Below are positions 1 to 7,670 of a stretch of 48,912 bases of DNA, in pieces (position 1 is the stretch's first letter; every line of letters starts with the position of its first letter). The position numbers and the translations under genes were made by a program. Under the pieces are notes generated by a model. It worked only from the letters and a program-made list of their open reading frames with translations. It had not been told where the DNA came from and made no database searches. The stretch lies in assembly GCA_913057785.1 (NCBI GenBank), contig CAJXPD010000042.1, positions 1 through 48,912 of the forward strand, read 5' to 3'. This stretch comes from an uncultured Lewinella sp. (GTDB lineage Bacteria > Bacteroidota > Bacteroidia > Chitinophagales > Saprospiraceae).

Positions 1-2
1 CA

Positions 3-1361
3 GAACTGTATACTCAACAAAACAACTATTTAGCGGGTACGGGCTCTGAGACGGTGGGGTATACAGTAAATGGAGATGCCGACGATTGGATGTATGGAGC
101 TGTAGATATTATATCTATGACGCCAGAGGTTGGCGGCGGGGGACAAGGCGGCGGTTTTTGGCCCTCACAGGGTCAAATTCTTCCCAATTGCAAAGCAAGT
201 ATGTGGATGAATCTGGCGGCCACCAGGGTCTTGCATCGTTTTGGGATTGCCAAGGACCGTGGACCAGCAATTTTGTCTATGGAGAATCCATCGATTGCCT
301 TTTCTTTAAAACGATATGGCCTTGAGCCCGGACCGCTAGACGTAAAACTTACATCCCTTACTCCTGCGGTAGAAGTTGATTTTGGCTCCAAAACTTTTAC
401 CGATCTGGATCTATATGAAGAGGTACAGGATGAATTTGCTTTTAGCCTGACGGGAGATCTACAGGAAGGACAACTGGTAGAATTTGAATTGAGTGTAGAT
501 AATGGCAGCTTCCTTGTTCGGGATACCATTGAAAAACTAATACGACTGAAGGAACCACTGCTAGAAGACAACTTAAGTACAACCAATAACTGGCAATCAC
601 AAGAAGGCTGGGGCATTACCACTTCTAATTTTGTCAGCGCTCCTTCTAGCATGACAGATTCTCCATCCGGAAGATACGGCAATGATGCCAACACTTTCTT
701 AGAGATGAAGAGCTCCATTATTGCTCCGGATTTCGAGGATGCTTACTTGAGTTTCTGGGCGCGCTGGATCACCGAGAGCGATTTTGATTTTGTACAAGTG
801 CAGATAGCCGTAAACAATGGCGGTTTCGAACCGCTTTGTGGTCAATACTCTGAACTTGGTACACGGAATCAAAGAGAGGGAGAGCCGGTCTACGATGGTG
901 CCCAATTAGATTGGGTACACGAAAACATTGCTTTGAAGGATTTCTTGCAAGCAGGAGATGAATTCAGGATTAGGTTTGAATTTGTTAGTGATCGATTCAT
1001 CACAGCTGATGGCTTTTATTTTGATGATTTACAGCTTTTCTTCTTTGAACAGGATAATATCAGTGCGGTTGATGTAAATGAGGAGGATTTTGCTCATAAG
1101 ATTAAGGTTTATCCTAATCCCACCACGGATGAACTTAACCTAAAGTGGCCTGAAGCCTTCGGTGCGCCGGGGGGGATCGATTTATTTATATACGATCAAT
1201 TGGGCAGACCCGTACAACAGATCAGTAATATTCCATCATTGCAAAACACCTATTTGCTAAGGATAAAGGATCTCCCTGCCGGTGCCTATTGGGGGCAACT
1301 TAGGAATGCCAAAGGAGACCACCGTAGCTTCCAGTTTTTTACCCTTGGAAAAGATAATTGA
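3..1361 (+). CDS. Secreted M14-family zinc carboxypeptidase, C-terminal part (5' end outside window)
   Basis: The reading frame is open from the first bases of the window, so the gene starts upstream and only its last ~450 codons are seen. The sequence VNGDADDWMYG followed by TPEVGGG near nt 60-145 is the end of an M14 metallocarboxypeptidase domain; the Glu of TPEVGG (nt 126-128) matches the family's catalytic general base. Nt ~560-1050 encode a jelly-roll/MAM-like module of the kind found in immune-inhibitor-A-like secreted peptidases. From nt ~1096 there is a type A T9SS sorting domain (VYPNPTTDELNL and a final PAGAYWGQL segment). The protein is therefore probably exported by type IX secretion and trims peptides at the cell surface. 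The zinc ligands lie upstream of the window and cannot be checked. Confidence 0.85.
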   Translation, partial: ELYTQQNNYLAGTGSETVGYTVNGDADDWMYGAVDIISMTPEVGGGGQGGGFWPSQGQILPNCKASMWMNLAATRVLHRFGIAKDRGPAILSMENPSIAFSLKRYGLEPGPLDVKLTSLTPAVEVDFGSKTFTDLDLYEEVQDEFAFSLTGDLQEGQLVEFELSVDNGSFLVRDTIEKLIRLKEPLLEDNLSTTNNWQSQEGWGITTSNFVSAPSSMTDSPSGRYGNDANTFLEMKSSIIAPDFEDAYLSFWARWITESDFDFVQVQIAVNNGGFEPLCGQYSELGTRNQREGEPVYDGAQLDWVHENIALKDFLQAGDEFRIRFEFVSDRFITADGFYFDDLQLFFFEQDNISAVDVNEEDFAHKIKVYPNPTTDELNLKWPEAFGAPGGIDLFIYDQLGRPVQQISNIPSLQNTYLLRIKDLPAGAYWGQLRNAKGDHRSFQFFTLGKDN

Positions 1362-1379
1362 TGGAATTTAGTGTGATTA

Positions 1380-1411
1380 TTTGCATTTAAATAAAAGTCG
1401 CCTTATATTTG
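1380..1411 (+). promoter_or_regulatory. Promoter of the tRNA-fMet gene (Bacteroidota -33/-7 type)
   Basis: TTTG at 1380-1383 is followed after 20 nt by TATATTTG at 1404-1411, an exact match to the Bacteroidota -7 consensus TAnnTTTG. The tRNA 5' end is 12 nt downstream, so transcription would start just before the tRNA. Confidence 0.7.
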
Positions 1412-1422
1412 CAATCCAATAT

Positions 1423-1795
1423 CGCGGAGTGGAGCAGTTGGTAGCTCGTCGGGCTCAAGATATCGGATCTTTGAAATTATGATTTTGTAATCCATTTACG
1501 CAAGATCAGTGTTCAGAATGCTGAACCATCAAATTTTCGTAAAGGGCTGCCTTAGCAGAAATGCTTTGGTGATCATCTGTCAAATTCGGGGAAGCCTGTA
1601 ATGTGGTAATCCCGAGCCAAGCCTTTAAGTGTTAACTTATCGGAAGGTGTAGAGACTTTATGGCAGACATCCTCCTCCTTAGGAAAGGATGAAGAGAAAG
1701 TCCAGACCATCAAATGCTATCTTAGATAGCGCGCAGCGAAAGCTGTAGTGGTACGCATAACCCGAAGGTCGTAGGTTCAAGTCCTGCCTCCGCTA
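1423..1795 (+). tRNA. Initiator tRNA-fMet(CAU) interrupted by a group I intron
   Basis: Exon 1 (1423-1455) and exon 2 (1756-1795) join into a 73-nt cloverleaf. Acceptor CGCGGAG pairs with CTCCGCT except for the 1:72 position, where C faces U. The anticodon stem contains the run GGG/CCC, and the loop is CUCAUAA with anticodon CAU. The unpaired C1:U72 and the three consecutive G:C pairs are the hallmarks of bacterial initiator tRNA. The T arm is GTAGG-TTCAAGT-CCTGC. The 3' CCA is not encoded. Between U33 and C34 the gene is interrupted by 300 nt. An uninterrupted scan would miss this gene, or report two half tRNAs. If no other tRNA-fMet gene exists in the genome, splicing would be essential for translation initiation. 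Confidence 0.93.
1456..1755 (+). ncRNA. Group I self-splicing intron in tRNA-fMet (IC3-like), no internal ORF
   Basis: The 5' exon ends in U (1455) and the intron ends in G (1755), as group I splicing requires. The conserved core can be drawn: P3 TCTGTC 1576-1581 with GGCAGA 1662-1667; P4 TTCGGG 1585-1590 with CCCGAG 1611-1616; P7 GACTTT 1654-1659 with AAAGTC 1697-1702; P8 CATCCT 1668-1673 with AGGATG 1686-1691. Peripheral hairpins are GTTCAG/CTGAAC at 1511-1526, GCTATC/GATAGC at 1716-1730 (P9) and CAGC-GAAA-GCTG at 1734-1745 (GNRA loop). The R and S blocks (GGTGTAGAGACT, AAGAGAAAGTCC) closely resemble cyanobacterial tRNA-Leu introns of subgroup IC3. P1 is the weak point: exon GGGCU can pair with GGATC (1465-1469) only with one G-A mismatch. 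Subgroup assignment is from memory of the core blocks. Confidence 0.9.
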
Positions 1796-1800
1796 CAAAG

Positions 1801-1831
1801 AAAAAAGCCAGTCAATTTTGACTGGCTTTTT
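1801..1831 (+). terminator. Rho-independent terminator of tRNA-fMet
   Basis: GCCAGTCA (1807-1814) pairs perfectly with TGACTGGC (1819-1826), is flanked by an A run (1801-1806) and followed by five T (1827-1831). It separates the tRNA from the downstream endonuclease gene, so the latter should have its own promoter or rely on read-through. Confidence 0.85.
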
Positions 1832-1848
1832 GTGTTTTATACCTGTTG

Positions 1849-1869
1849 TTCGAAGTTTCCAACTTCGAA
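1849..1869. repeat. Left copy of 21-bp palindromic repeat flanking the endonuclease gene
   Basis: TTCGAAGTT-TCC-AACTTCGAA: a perfect 9-bp inverted repeat with a 3-nt loop, 26 bp before the endonuclease start codon. It matches the copy at 2339-2359 in direct orientation at 18 of 21 positions. Together they bracket the gene. Confidence 0.8.
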
Positions 1870-1894
1870 GGTAGTACCTCGAAACGCGTTCCTA

Positions 1895-2317
1895 ATGCTC
1901 ACAAAACAAAAAGGAGCCATTGCTGAACAGGCGGTGGCACTAGCAGCCCTTAAGCGCGGCTACGGAGTATCAACTCCTCTTGGAGACTATCTCCCTTATG
2001 ATCTAATCTTAGATGTAACGGGAAATCTATTCAAAGTCCAAGTCAAAAGTGCCTGGTGGGACGACAAGAAGGAGAACTATGTAGTAGATAATCGTCGAAC
2101 ACGTACTAATCGTCGCCAAATGCTGCGCGCCAATTACGCAGAAAACGACTTTGATTTTGCCATTCTTTTTATCCCGAAATTGGAGGTCTTTTACATTCTG
2201 CCTGCAGCAGACTTCAATAGCTTTGGATCTGAAATCCATTTGGTTGAAAGTATAAAACGCCAGCGGGCGCCTCGTTCTGCTGAATTTCGAGAAGCTTGGG
2301 ACCTCCTAGAGCTTTGA
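1895..2317 (+). CDS. I-Ssp6803I-like PD-(D/E)XK homing endonuclease, free-standing beside the tRNA intron
   Basis: A 140-residue protein, close to the 150 residues of I-Ssp6803I, the homing endonuclease encoded in the Synechocystis tRNA-fMet group I intron (Pfam PDDEXK_5 type). Visible motifs are KGAIAEQ at the N-terminus (E11), PYDLILD (D36) and FKVQVKSA (Q49, K51). From memory these are the residue numbers of the I-Ssp6803I active site, so the site appears intact. ATG at 1895 is preferred over an upstream GTG at 1832, because the latter would translate the terminator edge and the palindromic repeat. The gene lies outside the intron, about 100 nt past the tRNA 3' end, behind a terminator and between two repeat copies. 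It may promote homing of the intron in trans, or be an independent selfish cassette. The target site is not proven. Confidence 0.82.
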   Translation: MLTKQKGAIAEQAVALAALKRGYGVSTPLGDYLPYDLILDVTGNLFKVQVKSAWWDDKKENYVVDNRRTRTNRRQMLRANYAENDFDFAILFIPKLEVFYILPAADFNSFGSEIHLVESIKRQRAPRSAEFREAWDLLEL

Positions 2318-2338
2318 AACAAAAGTATTGCTCCGTTC

Positions 2339-2359
2339 TTCGAAATTTGCAACTTCAAA
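2339..2359. repeat. Right copy of 21-bp repeat flanking the endonuclease gene
   Basis: TTCGAAATT-TGC-AACTTCAAA, 18/21 identical to the copy at 1849-1869 and in the same orientation. The palindrome here is partly decayed. It lies 22 bp after the endonuclease stop codon. Confidence 0.75.
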
Positions 2360-2728
2360 ACCCAACCCACGCCCACTCATACTCCGTCTTTCTCATCAAC
2401 AAAGGCCATGTACTCTTGACTATTGAGTAATTATCATTATACCTAAAATTCTGCGTTTATTTGTGATTAGCATAATTGGGAGCTGCTAAGGCCAAGTTCG
2501 ATGCAGGTCAGCAGCTTTCTTTTTATCCTCCATCCTCTCAAAACTACCCCAGACATGCTTGGTGCCTGTCAAGAAAGCCAGATGGATTTCCCGCCAACAA
2601 TATCTCCCTGCTCCCTTCCACAATATCCCATCTTCTCGCATTACCCATAAATTGCTATTTTGGGATATGAAGTTTCTTCCCATTTGCTTATCCTTGTTCT
2701 CGCAAGCTCAATAAGTGCCAATCAACAG
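2360..2728. other. Intergenic region with a terminator-like hairpin
   Basis: No convincing gene is seen. AGCTGCT (2481-2487) pairs with AGCAGCT (2510-2516) and is followed by a T-rich tract, so a terminator-like structure is present. An AT-rich stretch at 2410-2460 could hold a promoter, but no TAnnTTTG match is clear. Confidence 0.4.
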
Positions 2729-3514
2729 ATGACCATAGAAACGGAAAGTCTAAAAAAAATCAGAGTAGCAGCAGCGCAAATCTTCTGTCTAGACGGGGAT
2801 AAGCCAGGCAATTTTGTGCGCATCGAAAATGCCATGAAAGAGGCGCAAGCTGCAGCGGTGAATATCATCTGTTTTCCAGAAATGGCCTTAATGGGGTGGG
2901 TGAATCCGGACGCCCACCAGCAGGCACAACCGATTCCTGGTGCAGATTCGGAAGCCTTGGGCACCTTAGCTCGTCAATACGGCATGTATGTGGTAATTGG
3001 GTTAGGAGAAAAAGACGGGGAAGACCTGTATGATTCGGCCATCCTGTTGAGTCCAAGAGGAGAGCTGCTGCTGAAGCACCGCAAGATCAATATTTTGACA
3101 GATTTGATGGAGCCTCCCTATCGATCGGGCAAAGGGGTGAAGGTGGTAGATACGGAATGGGGGAAACTGGGGTTAATGATCTGTGCTGATTCATTTGTGG
3201 AAGAAGTGAAGCAGGAAATGACCGCGCTTGCACCGGACTTACTCTTGATTCCTTATGGCTGGGCCAAGGAGGCCGAGGATTGGCCAGCTCACGGCATGGA
3301 ATTGGAAAAAACGGTGATCTCTGCTGCCAAAGCTATTCGTTGCCCAGTAATCGGTACGGACCTGGTGGGCGAGATAAGCCAAGGACCATGGAAGGGAAGG
3401 GTATATGGAGGACAAAGCCTGATCGTTGATGCGACAGGCAATGTGCTTAAGAAAGGGCGAGATCGAGATCGAGATCTTGTGATTGTAGATCTTCCAATGA
3501 AGCACTTGGATTAG
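2729..3514 (+). CDS. Carbon-nitrogen hydrolase (nitrilase superfamily)
   Basis: A 261-residue protein with the full catalytic triad of the CN-hydrolase fold: E51 in CFPEMAL, K119 in KHRKIN and C152 in MICAD. Members hydrolyse amides or nitriles (amidases, omega-amidases, carbamoylases); the substrate cannot be told from sequence alone. The beta-strand start KKIRVAAAQI is the normal N-terminus, so ATG 2729 is chosen over an in-frame upstream start near 2660, which would add a poorly supported hydrophobic 23-residue leader. If that leader is real, the enzyme would be exported. The gene stands alone, 48 bp before the broken M1 peptidase on the same strand. A short run of repeated GATCGA near 3460 encodes an Arg-Asp repeat near the C-terminus. 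Confidence 0.8.
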   Translation: MTIETESLKKIRVAAAQIFCLDGDKPGNFVRIENAMKEAQAAAVNIICFPEMALMGWVNPDAHQQAQPIPGADSEALGTLARQYGMYVVIGLGEKDGEDLYDSAILLSPRGELLLKHRKINILTDLMEPPYRSGKGVKVVDTEWGKLGLMICADSFVEEVKQEMTALAPDLLLIPYGWAKEAEDWPAHGMELEKTVISAAKAIRCPVIGTDLVGEISQGPWKGRVYGGQSLIVDATGNVLKKGRDRDRDLVIVDLPMKHLD

Positions 3515-3562
3515 GCGTGAAATTTTCATTGTCAAAAGAGAACGAATACCAAAATAGAAAGA

Positions 3563-5159
3563 ATGAACAACAAGTATTTACTGCTGTTACTGCTACTCAT
3601 GCCGAGCCTGCTTTCGGCTCAAGAGACCTTTACCCGTCAAGATACGCTTAGAGGCACCATCACCCCTGAACGAAGTTGGTGGGATCTTACCTATTACCAT
3701 TTGCAAGTGGACGTGAATCCAGCAGACAGTACTTTGCAGGGCGTAAATAAGTTGCAATTTAAGGTCCTGGAAGCAGGAGATCGGATGCAGATTGATCTGC
3801 AGCCACCCATGCAGATTGAAAAGGTGGTATTCTTGGGGCAGGAGATGAAGATGACCAAGGAGGGGAATGCCCATTTTATTGATCTACCGAAGGATTTGGA
3901 GGTGACTTCCGTCTATGAATTGGATATCTTTTTTGGGGGTAAACCCAAGGTGAGCAGAAGACCACCTTGGGATGGAGGCTTAACTTGGCGGAAAGACTTA
4001 AATGACAAGGATATCGTCACGACTACCTGCCAGGGAGATGGCGCCTCCCTTTGGTGGCCTTGCAAAGACCATATGTATGACGAGGTAGATAGTATGCTGA
4101 TTAGTGTGAAAGTTCCTGAAGGCTTGATGGACGTTTCCAATGGGAGATTACGTAGAGTAGATGAGCATGATGATGGGAGCAAAACCTTTCATTGGTTTGT
4201 GTCTAATCCGATCAGTAATTATGTGATCAATCTTAACGTGTCCGACTATGTGCAATTTTCCGAGCAATATGAGGGAGCCAAGGGCTTCTTGGATTGTGAC
4301 TATTACGTGCTTCCGTACAATTTAGAAGCAGCTAAAAAGCAGTTCAAGGACGTGCCTCGGATGCTGGATGCCTTTGAACATTGGTTTGGTCCCTATCCCT
4401 TCTTATCCGGGTATGGAGCACCAAAGTTCGGTCACTTATGGCAACGGATTTGAAAATGGCTATGGCGGGCGAGATGTTAGCGGTACCGGATGGGGATTTA
4501 AATTTGATTTCATCATTATTCATGAGGCGGGGCATGAATGGTTTGCCAACAATATTACCTATCGTGATATCGCGGATATGTGGATACATGAAAGCTTTAC
4601 AGCCTATTCCGAAAACCTCTTCCTAGATTTCCATTACGGCAAGGAGGCTTGTTCTGAGTATGTGATCGGAACACGTCAGAATATTCGCAATGATCGACCG
4701 ATCATTGGTTCCTATGGAGTTAATCATAGCGGATCAGGGGATATGTATAGCAAAGGAGCGAACATGCTCCATACCTTACGACAATGGGTGAACAACGACG
4801 GGCTGTGGCGCCAGACCCTCAGGGGACTCAATAAAACCTTTTATCATCAGACCGTTACGACTCAGCAGATCGAGGATTATCTCGCCGAAAAGTTGGGACT
4901 AGATCTTAAAGTCTTTTTTGACCAATACCTACGGTCCACCGATATTCCCGTGCTGGAATACAAGGTAGAGAAGCAGCAGTTGAAGTACCGTTGGGCAAAT
5001 TGCCTGAAGGAATTTGCCATGCCGATTAGAGTAAAAATCGGGGATCAATACAAATGGCTGATGCCTCGAACTACTTGGACTACTCACCTTTTACAGGGGA
5101 CTGATGAAGATTCGATAGAGGTCGATGCCGACTTTTATATTGAACCAAAAAAAATCTAG
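3563..5159 (+). pseudogene. M1-family aminopeptidase, disrupted by an internal deletion and frameshift
   Basis: Two overlapping frames (3563-4453, and a frame ending at 5159) together make one secreted M1 zinc aminopeptidase. The first begins with a signal peptide (hydrophobic Leu run ending SAQ) and carries the N-terminal beta domain up to HWFGPYPF. The second carries the exopeptidase motif GMEHQS, then the zinc site HEAGH and the downstream Glu of WIHESF. In intact relatives about 12-13 residues (a YKLVEAP-like segment) lie between GPYPF and GMEHQS. Here only ~7 nt remain, so roughly 30 nt, not a multiple of three, are missing near 4404-4416 and the frame changes. Everything else is well conserved, so the lesion is recent or an assembly error. 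Confidence 0.8.
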
Positions 5160-5333
5160 GACAACCTAATGCCATCGGATGTACGATCTGGAAATGGCGA
5201 GAATGTGAAATTACTTTCACTATAATGATGGTTTTTTGGCGGATACCCTTTATTTTCAGCCTGAGTAATGAGGGCTGCAGGAAGCTTCTGAAGCTCTTGT
5301 AATAAGACAGGACCTAATAGAAAAAAGAGAAAG

Positions 5334-6386
5334 ATGAATCACGTTGAAGCAAACGCCCATGCGATCATCATGGCGTTCCCAGACTTTTACACCTGCCCCG
5401 ATGGTGGTTGGCACATTTGGGTGTGTGAAAAACTTGGAATAATTAAACAAGGGCTCGTTCCCGGGGGCCATGCCGCAATGGCCATTATCCACAAGGATAC
5501 CGGAGAGATAGAGTATGCAGACCTAGGTCGATACACGGCTCCTAAAGGCCTAGCTCGCCTAAGAACAAAAAATACAGATCCTGATGTTAAAATTACCATC
5601 AAAGGGAAGTTTGATGCGGAGGGAAATCTGACCAATCAAGAAGAGATAATCCGCTATTTTGATAGCAATAGAGATATCGTGCAGTCTATCGGCGCTATGT
5701 ACGTCTCCTTCAATTCTACCATCAATTATGAACAGGTTATGAAGTATATTCATATGATGGAAAGAAAAGGGAGCGTGGTATACAATGCTTTCGGAAAAGA
5801 CTACACGAATTGTGCTCGCTTTGTCCGTTCCGCTTTGTTGGAAGGAAATATTAATTCCAGAACGCAACGCCGACTGAGGTTCACGCCCGAACCTACACCC
5901 TGTCCACTGGGAAGTGTAATATACGGCGCCACTACAGGCGAGGTCTACAGAATTTGGAATGGGGATATGCGCCCAGAAAAGCGCAACTTGGTACAGCTGA
6001 TGATCAAGTACTTCTTTACCAATTCACCGAATGAACACAATATCAAATTCACATCAGCGAATGGAGCTTTTCCTGAGCCTGAAGAAGGTTTAGCGGATTA
6101 CCCATCTGCACAATGGCTTGGTGGGTTGACCAAAGGAGCTTGGTTTGTGGTGGAAAAGCCAGAAGGACTGAGTGGTGATGAAGAATTCCGCATTCGCAAA
6201 ATAACGGCTAAGAAGAAGCAAATCTTTGACTTTGTTTTCCGAGTCACTGACGAAAGTTTTGATATCAATCAGCCATTTGAGGTAACGTACGACTGTACAG
6301 CCCTGTTCTGCACCCTCATGCAGAATGGCAAGAAATACATCTTCGAATACGAGCGTCCTTTTAAAGAGGTAGCTGTAGTTGAATAA
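5334..6386 (+). CDS. DUF6695-like protein, possible papain-like/NlpC-type fold
   Basis: A 350-residue soluble protein without signal peptide. The N-terminal two-thirds resembles the DUF6695 proteins of Bacteroidota as I remember them: AFPDFYTCPDGGW, then GGHAAMAII, YADLGRYTAPKG, and later the block TNCARFVRSAL. The order of a conserved His (GGHA) before a conserved Cys (NCARF) recalls circularly permuted NlpC/P60 and LRAT-type papain folds, which suggests, but does not prove, a thiol hydrolase or acyltransferase. The last ~110 residues (from SAQWLGGLTKGAW) form a separate beta-rich domain of unknown role. The gene is single and is followed by a strong inverted repeat. The family assignment is by recollection. 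Confidence 0.6.
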   Translation: MNHVEANAHAIIMAFPDFYTCPDGGWHIWVCEKLGIIKQGLVPGGHAAMAIIHKDTGEIEYADLGRYTAPKGLARLRTKNTDPDVKITIKGKFDAEGNLTNQEEIIRYFDSNRDIVQSIGAMYVSFNSTINYEQVMKYIHMMERKGSVVYNAFGKDYTNCARFVRSALLEGNINSRTQRRLRFTPEPTPCPLGSVIYGATTGEVYRIWNGDMRPEKRNLVQLMIKYFFTNSPNEHNIKFTSANGAFPEPEEGLADYPSAQWLGGLTKGAWFVVEKPEGLSGDEEFRIRKITAKKKQIFDFVFRVTDESFDINQPFEVTYDCTALFCTLMQNGKKYIFEYERPFKEVAVVE

Positions 6387-6394
6387 AAAATGGA

Positions 6395-6437
6395 GAGTGC
6401 AGATAATATTTCAATAAGAAGTAATTTATCTGCACTC
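6395..6437. terminator. 12-bp perfect inverted repeat after the DUF6695-like gene
   Basis: GAGTGCAGATAA (6395-6406) and TTATCTGCACTC (6426-6437) are perfect complements with a 19-nt A/T-rich loop, 9 bp past the stop codon. No long T run follows, so it may be a weak terminator or an mRNA-stabilising stem. Confidence 0.5.
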
Positions 6438-6751
6438 CCTTGGAACTTTTCTCTCCTGACTATGGTTGGACTTTCAAATTACCAACCCATCATGCAATTT
6501 TTAATCATTTCTAATCATACAGTAAGCTGGAAGTAGTTTCTTCCAAGCTGTAACTGCTGTGGATAGCTAGCTATCCAATCCTTTTTGGTGTAGCGTCACT
6601 ACACTGCTTATCTATTATTTATCCCATTTGCTCTGGAACCACCAGCGACTTACTGTTGCTGACGAGGCGGTTGCTTAATCCTTTAGTTGCTACTGACTGA
6701 AGTGTAAGGTCGCGGAGTCTAGGGCATCGGATAACCATCTAAAGATTAGAA
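6438..6751. other. Intergenic region upstream of the sulfotransferase
   Basis: No gene is seen. A possible long-range stem pairs GCGACTTAC (about 6648) with GTAAGGTCGC (about 6706) with one bulge, enclosing ~50 nt. Whether this is a structured leader is unclear. Confidence 0.3.
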
Positions 6752-7519
6752 ATGGAACCGAAATTGTGTTATACGATCTGGTTTAGCCAGAGAAATGGTA
6801 GCAGCCTCTTTTGTGAAGGCCTAAAATCAACAGGCTTGGCTGGAAAACCAGAAGAATACTTCAACTTCCAGGACCCTGGAAATCTACTTGCTCATTATAA
6901 GGTTAAAGATCACGAAGCTTTCCGCAGAGAACTTTGGAGACAGGGCTCTACTCCCAATGGGGTCTTTGGCGTCAAGGTTAATGCACCTCGGAGAGAAGAT
7001 GATCCTTTAATCGAGGAACTAAGGAAAGTTCCGGGTTTGAAGCACCCTGCCACCGCTAATCACTTTGAGGTCTGGCAAAATGTAATGCCAAATCAAAAGC
7101 ATATCTTCTTAACTCGGAGAAATAAAATTCGACAGGCGGTGAGTTGGTGGAAAGCTATTGTCAGTGAAACTTGGCATCGACCTCAAGGGGTGGAGCAAAA
7201 TTACCGCCCTGAAGACATTCGAAATCGCTATGATTTTGCTGCGATACGACACCTTTTGTTCGAGACTAGCCTAAGAGAGGCCAAAGTACAAGATATGTTG
7301 AATCAGGCTCGAGCTCAGGCATTAACGATCGTCTATGAAGACTTTATTCAGTCTTACGAAGCAACGATCCGGAAGGCCGTGAAGTACTTGGGTGTTGCAA
7401 CGGAAGATTTTTCAGTAGCTCCCCCTTACTACCAGAAGCTGGCGGATGATCTCTCTGATGAATGGACAGAGCGATTCCGAAAGGAACTGCAGAAGGACTG
7501 GAAGAGCGTCATTTGGTAG
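6752..7519 (+). CDS. Stf0-family sulfotransferase
   Basis: A 255-residue cytosolic protein of the Stf0 family, which transfers sulfate from PAPS to a sugar hydroxyl; the type member is mycobacterial trehalose 2-sulfotransferase. The N-terminal block IWFSQRNGSSLFCEGL followed by GKPEEYF is the 5'-phosphosulfate-binding loop plus the family's PEEYF signature. FLTRRNKIRQAVS in the middle is the 3'-phosphate-binding motif with its Arg and Ser. The length fits the family. The gene is monocistronic by spacing (~365 bp upstream, ~150 bp downstream). The acceptor is unknown. A formylglycine-type sulfatase is encoded 15 kb away, but no direct link is shown. Confidence 0.85.
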   Translation: MEPKLCYTIWFSQRNGSSLFCEGLKSTGLAGKPEEYFNFQDPGNLLAHYKVKDHEAFRRELWRQGSTPNGVFGVKVNAPRREDDPLIEELRKVPGLKHPATANHFEVWQNVMPNQKHIFLTRRNKIRQAVSWWKAIVSETWHRPQGVEQNYRPEDIRNRYDFAAIRHLLFETSLREAKVQDMLNQARAQALTIVYEDFIQSYEATIRKAVKYLGVATEDFSVAPPYYQKLADDLSDEWTERFRKELQKDWKSVIW

Positions 7520-7670
7520 TTGTAATAATTGATATGGTAAGTTTTAGAGGCGTGATGGGAGAATCTCCTGTCACGCCTTTTCCTTTACAATAAAGATGAT
7601 ACCTTCGTGAAAGGAAGATTAGCGATGGCGGTTACAGCCTTCGAGCGTATATCAATTGAAATATTACAGT

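Noticed and set aside
173..718. A 181-codon minus-strand frame inside the M14 gene
   Set aside because: It is Ser-rich and lies fully within a peptidase coding region with recognised motifs.
1423..1795. Two separate half-tRNAs or a chimeric assembly
   Set aside because: The 300-nt insert has the ordered P3/P4/P7/P8 pairings of a group I intron, a U before the 5' junction and a terminal G. An assembly artefact would not produce these.
2476..2683. Short open frames on both strands (64-65 codons)
   Set aside because: They overlap each other, have no recognisable family features and cover a terminator-like hairpin.
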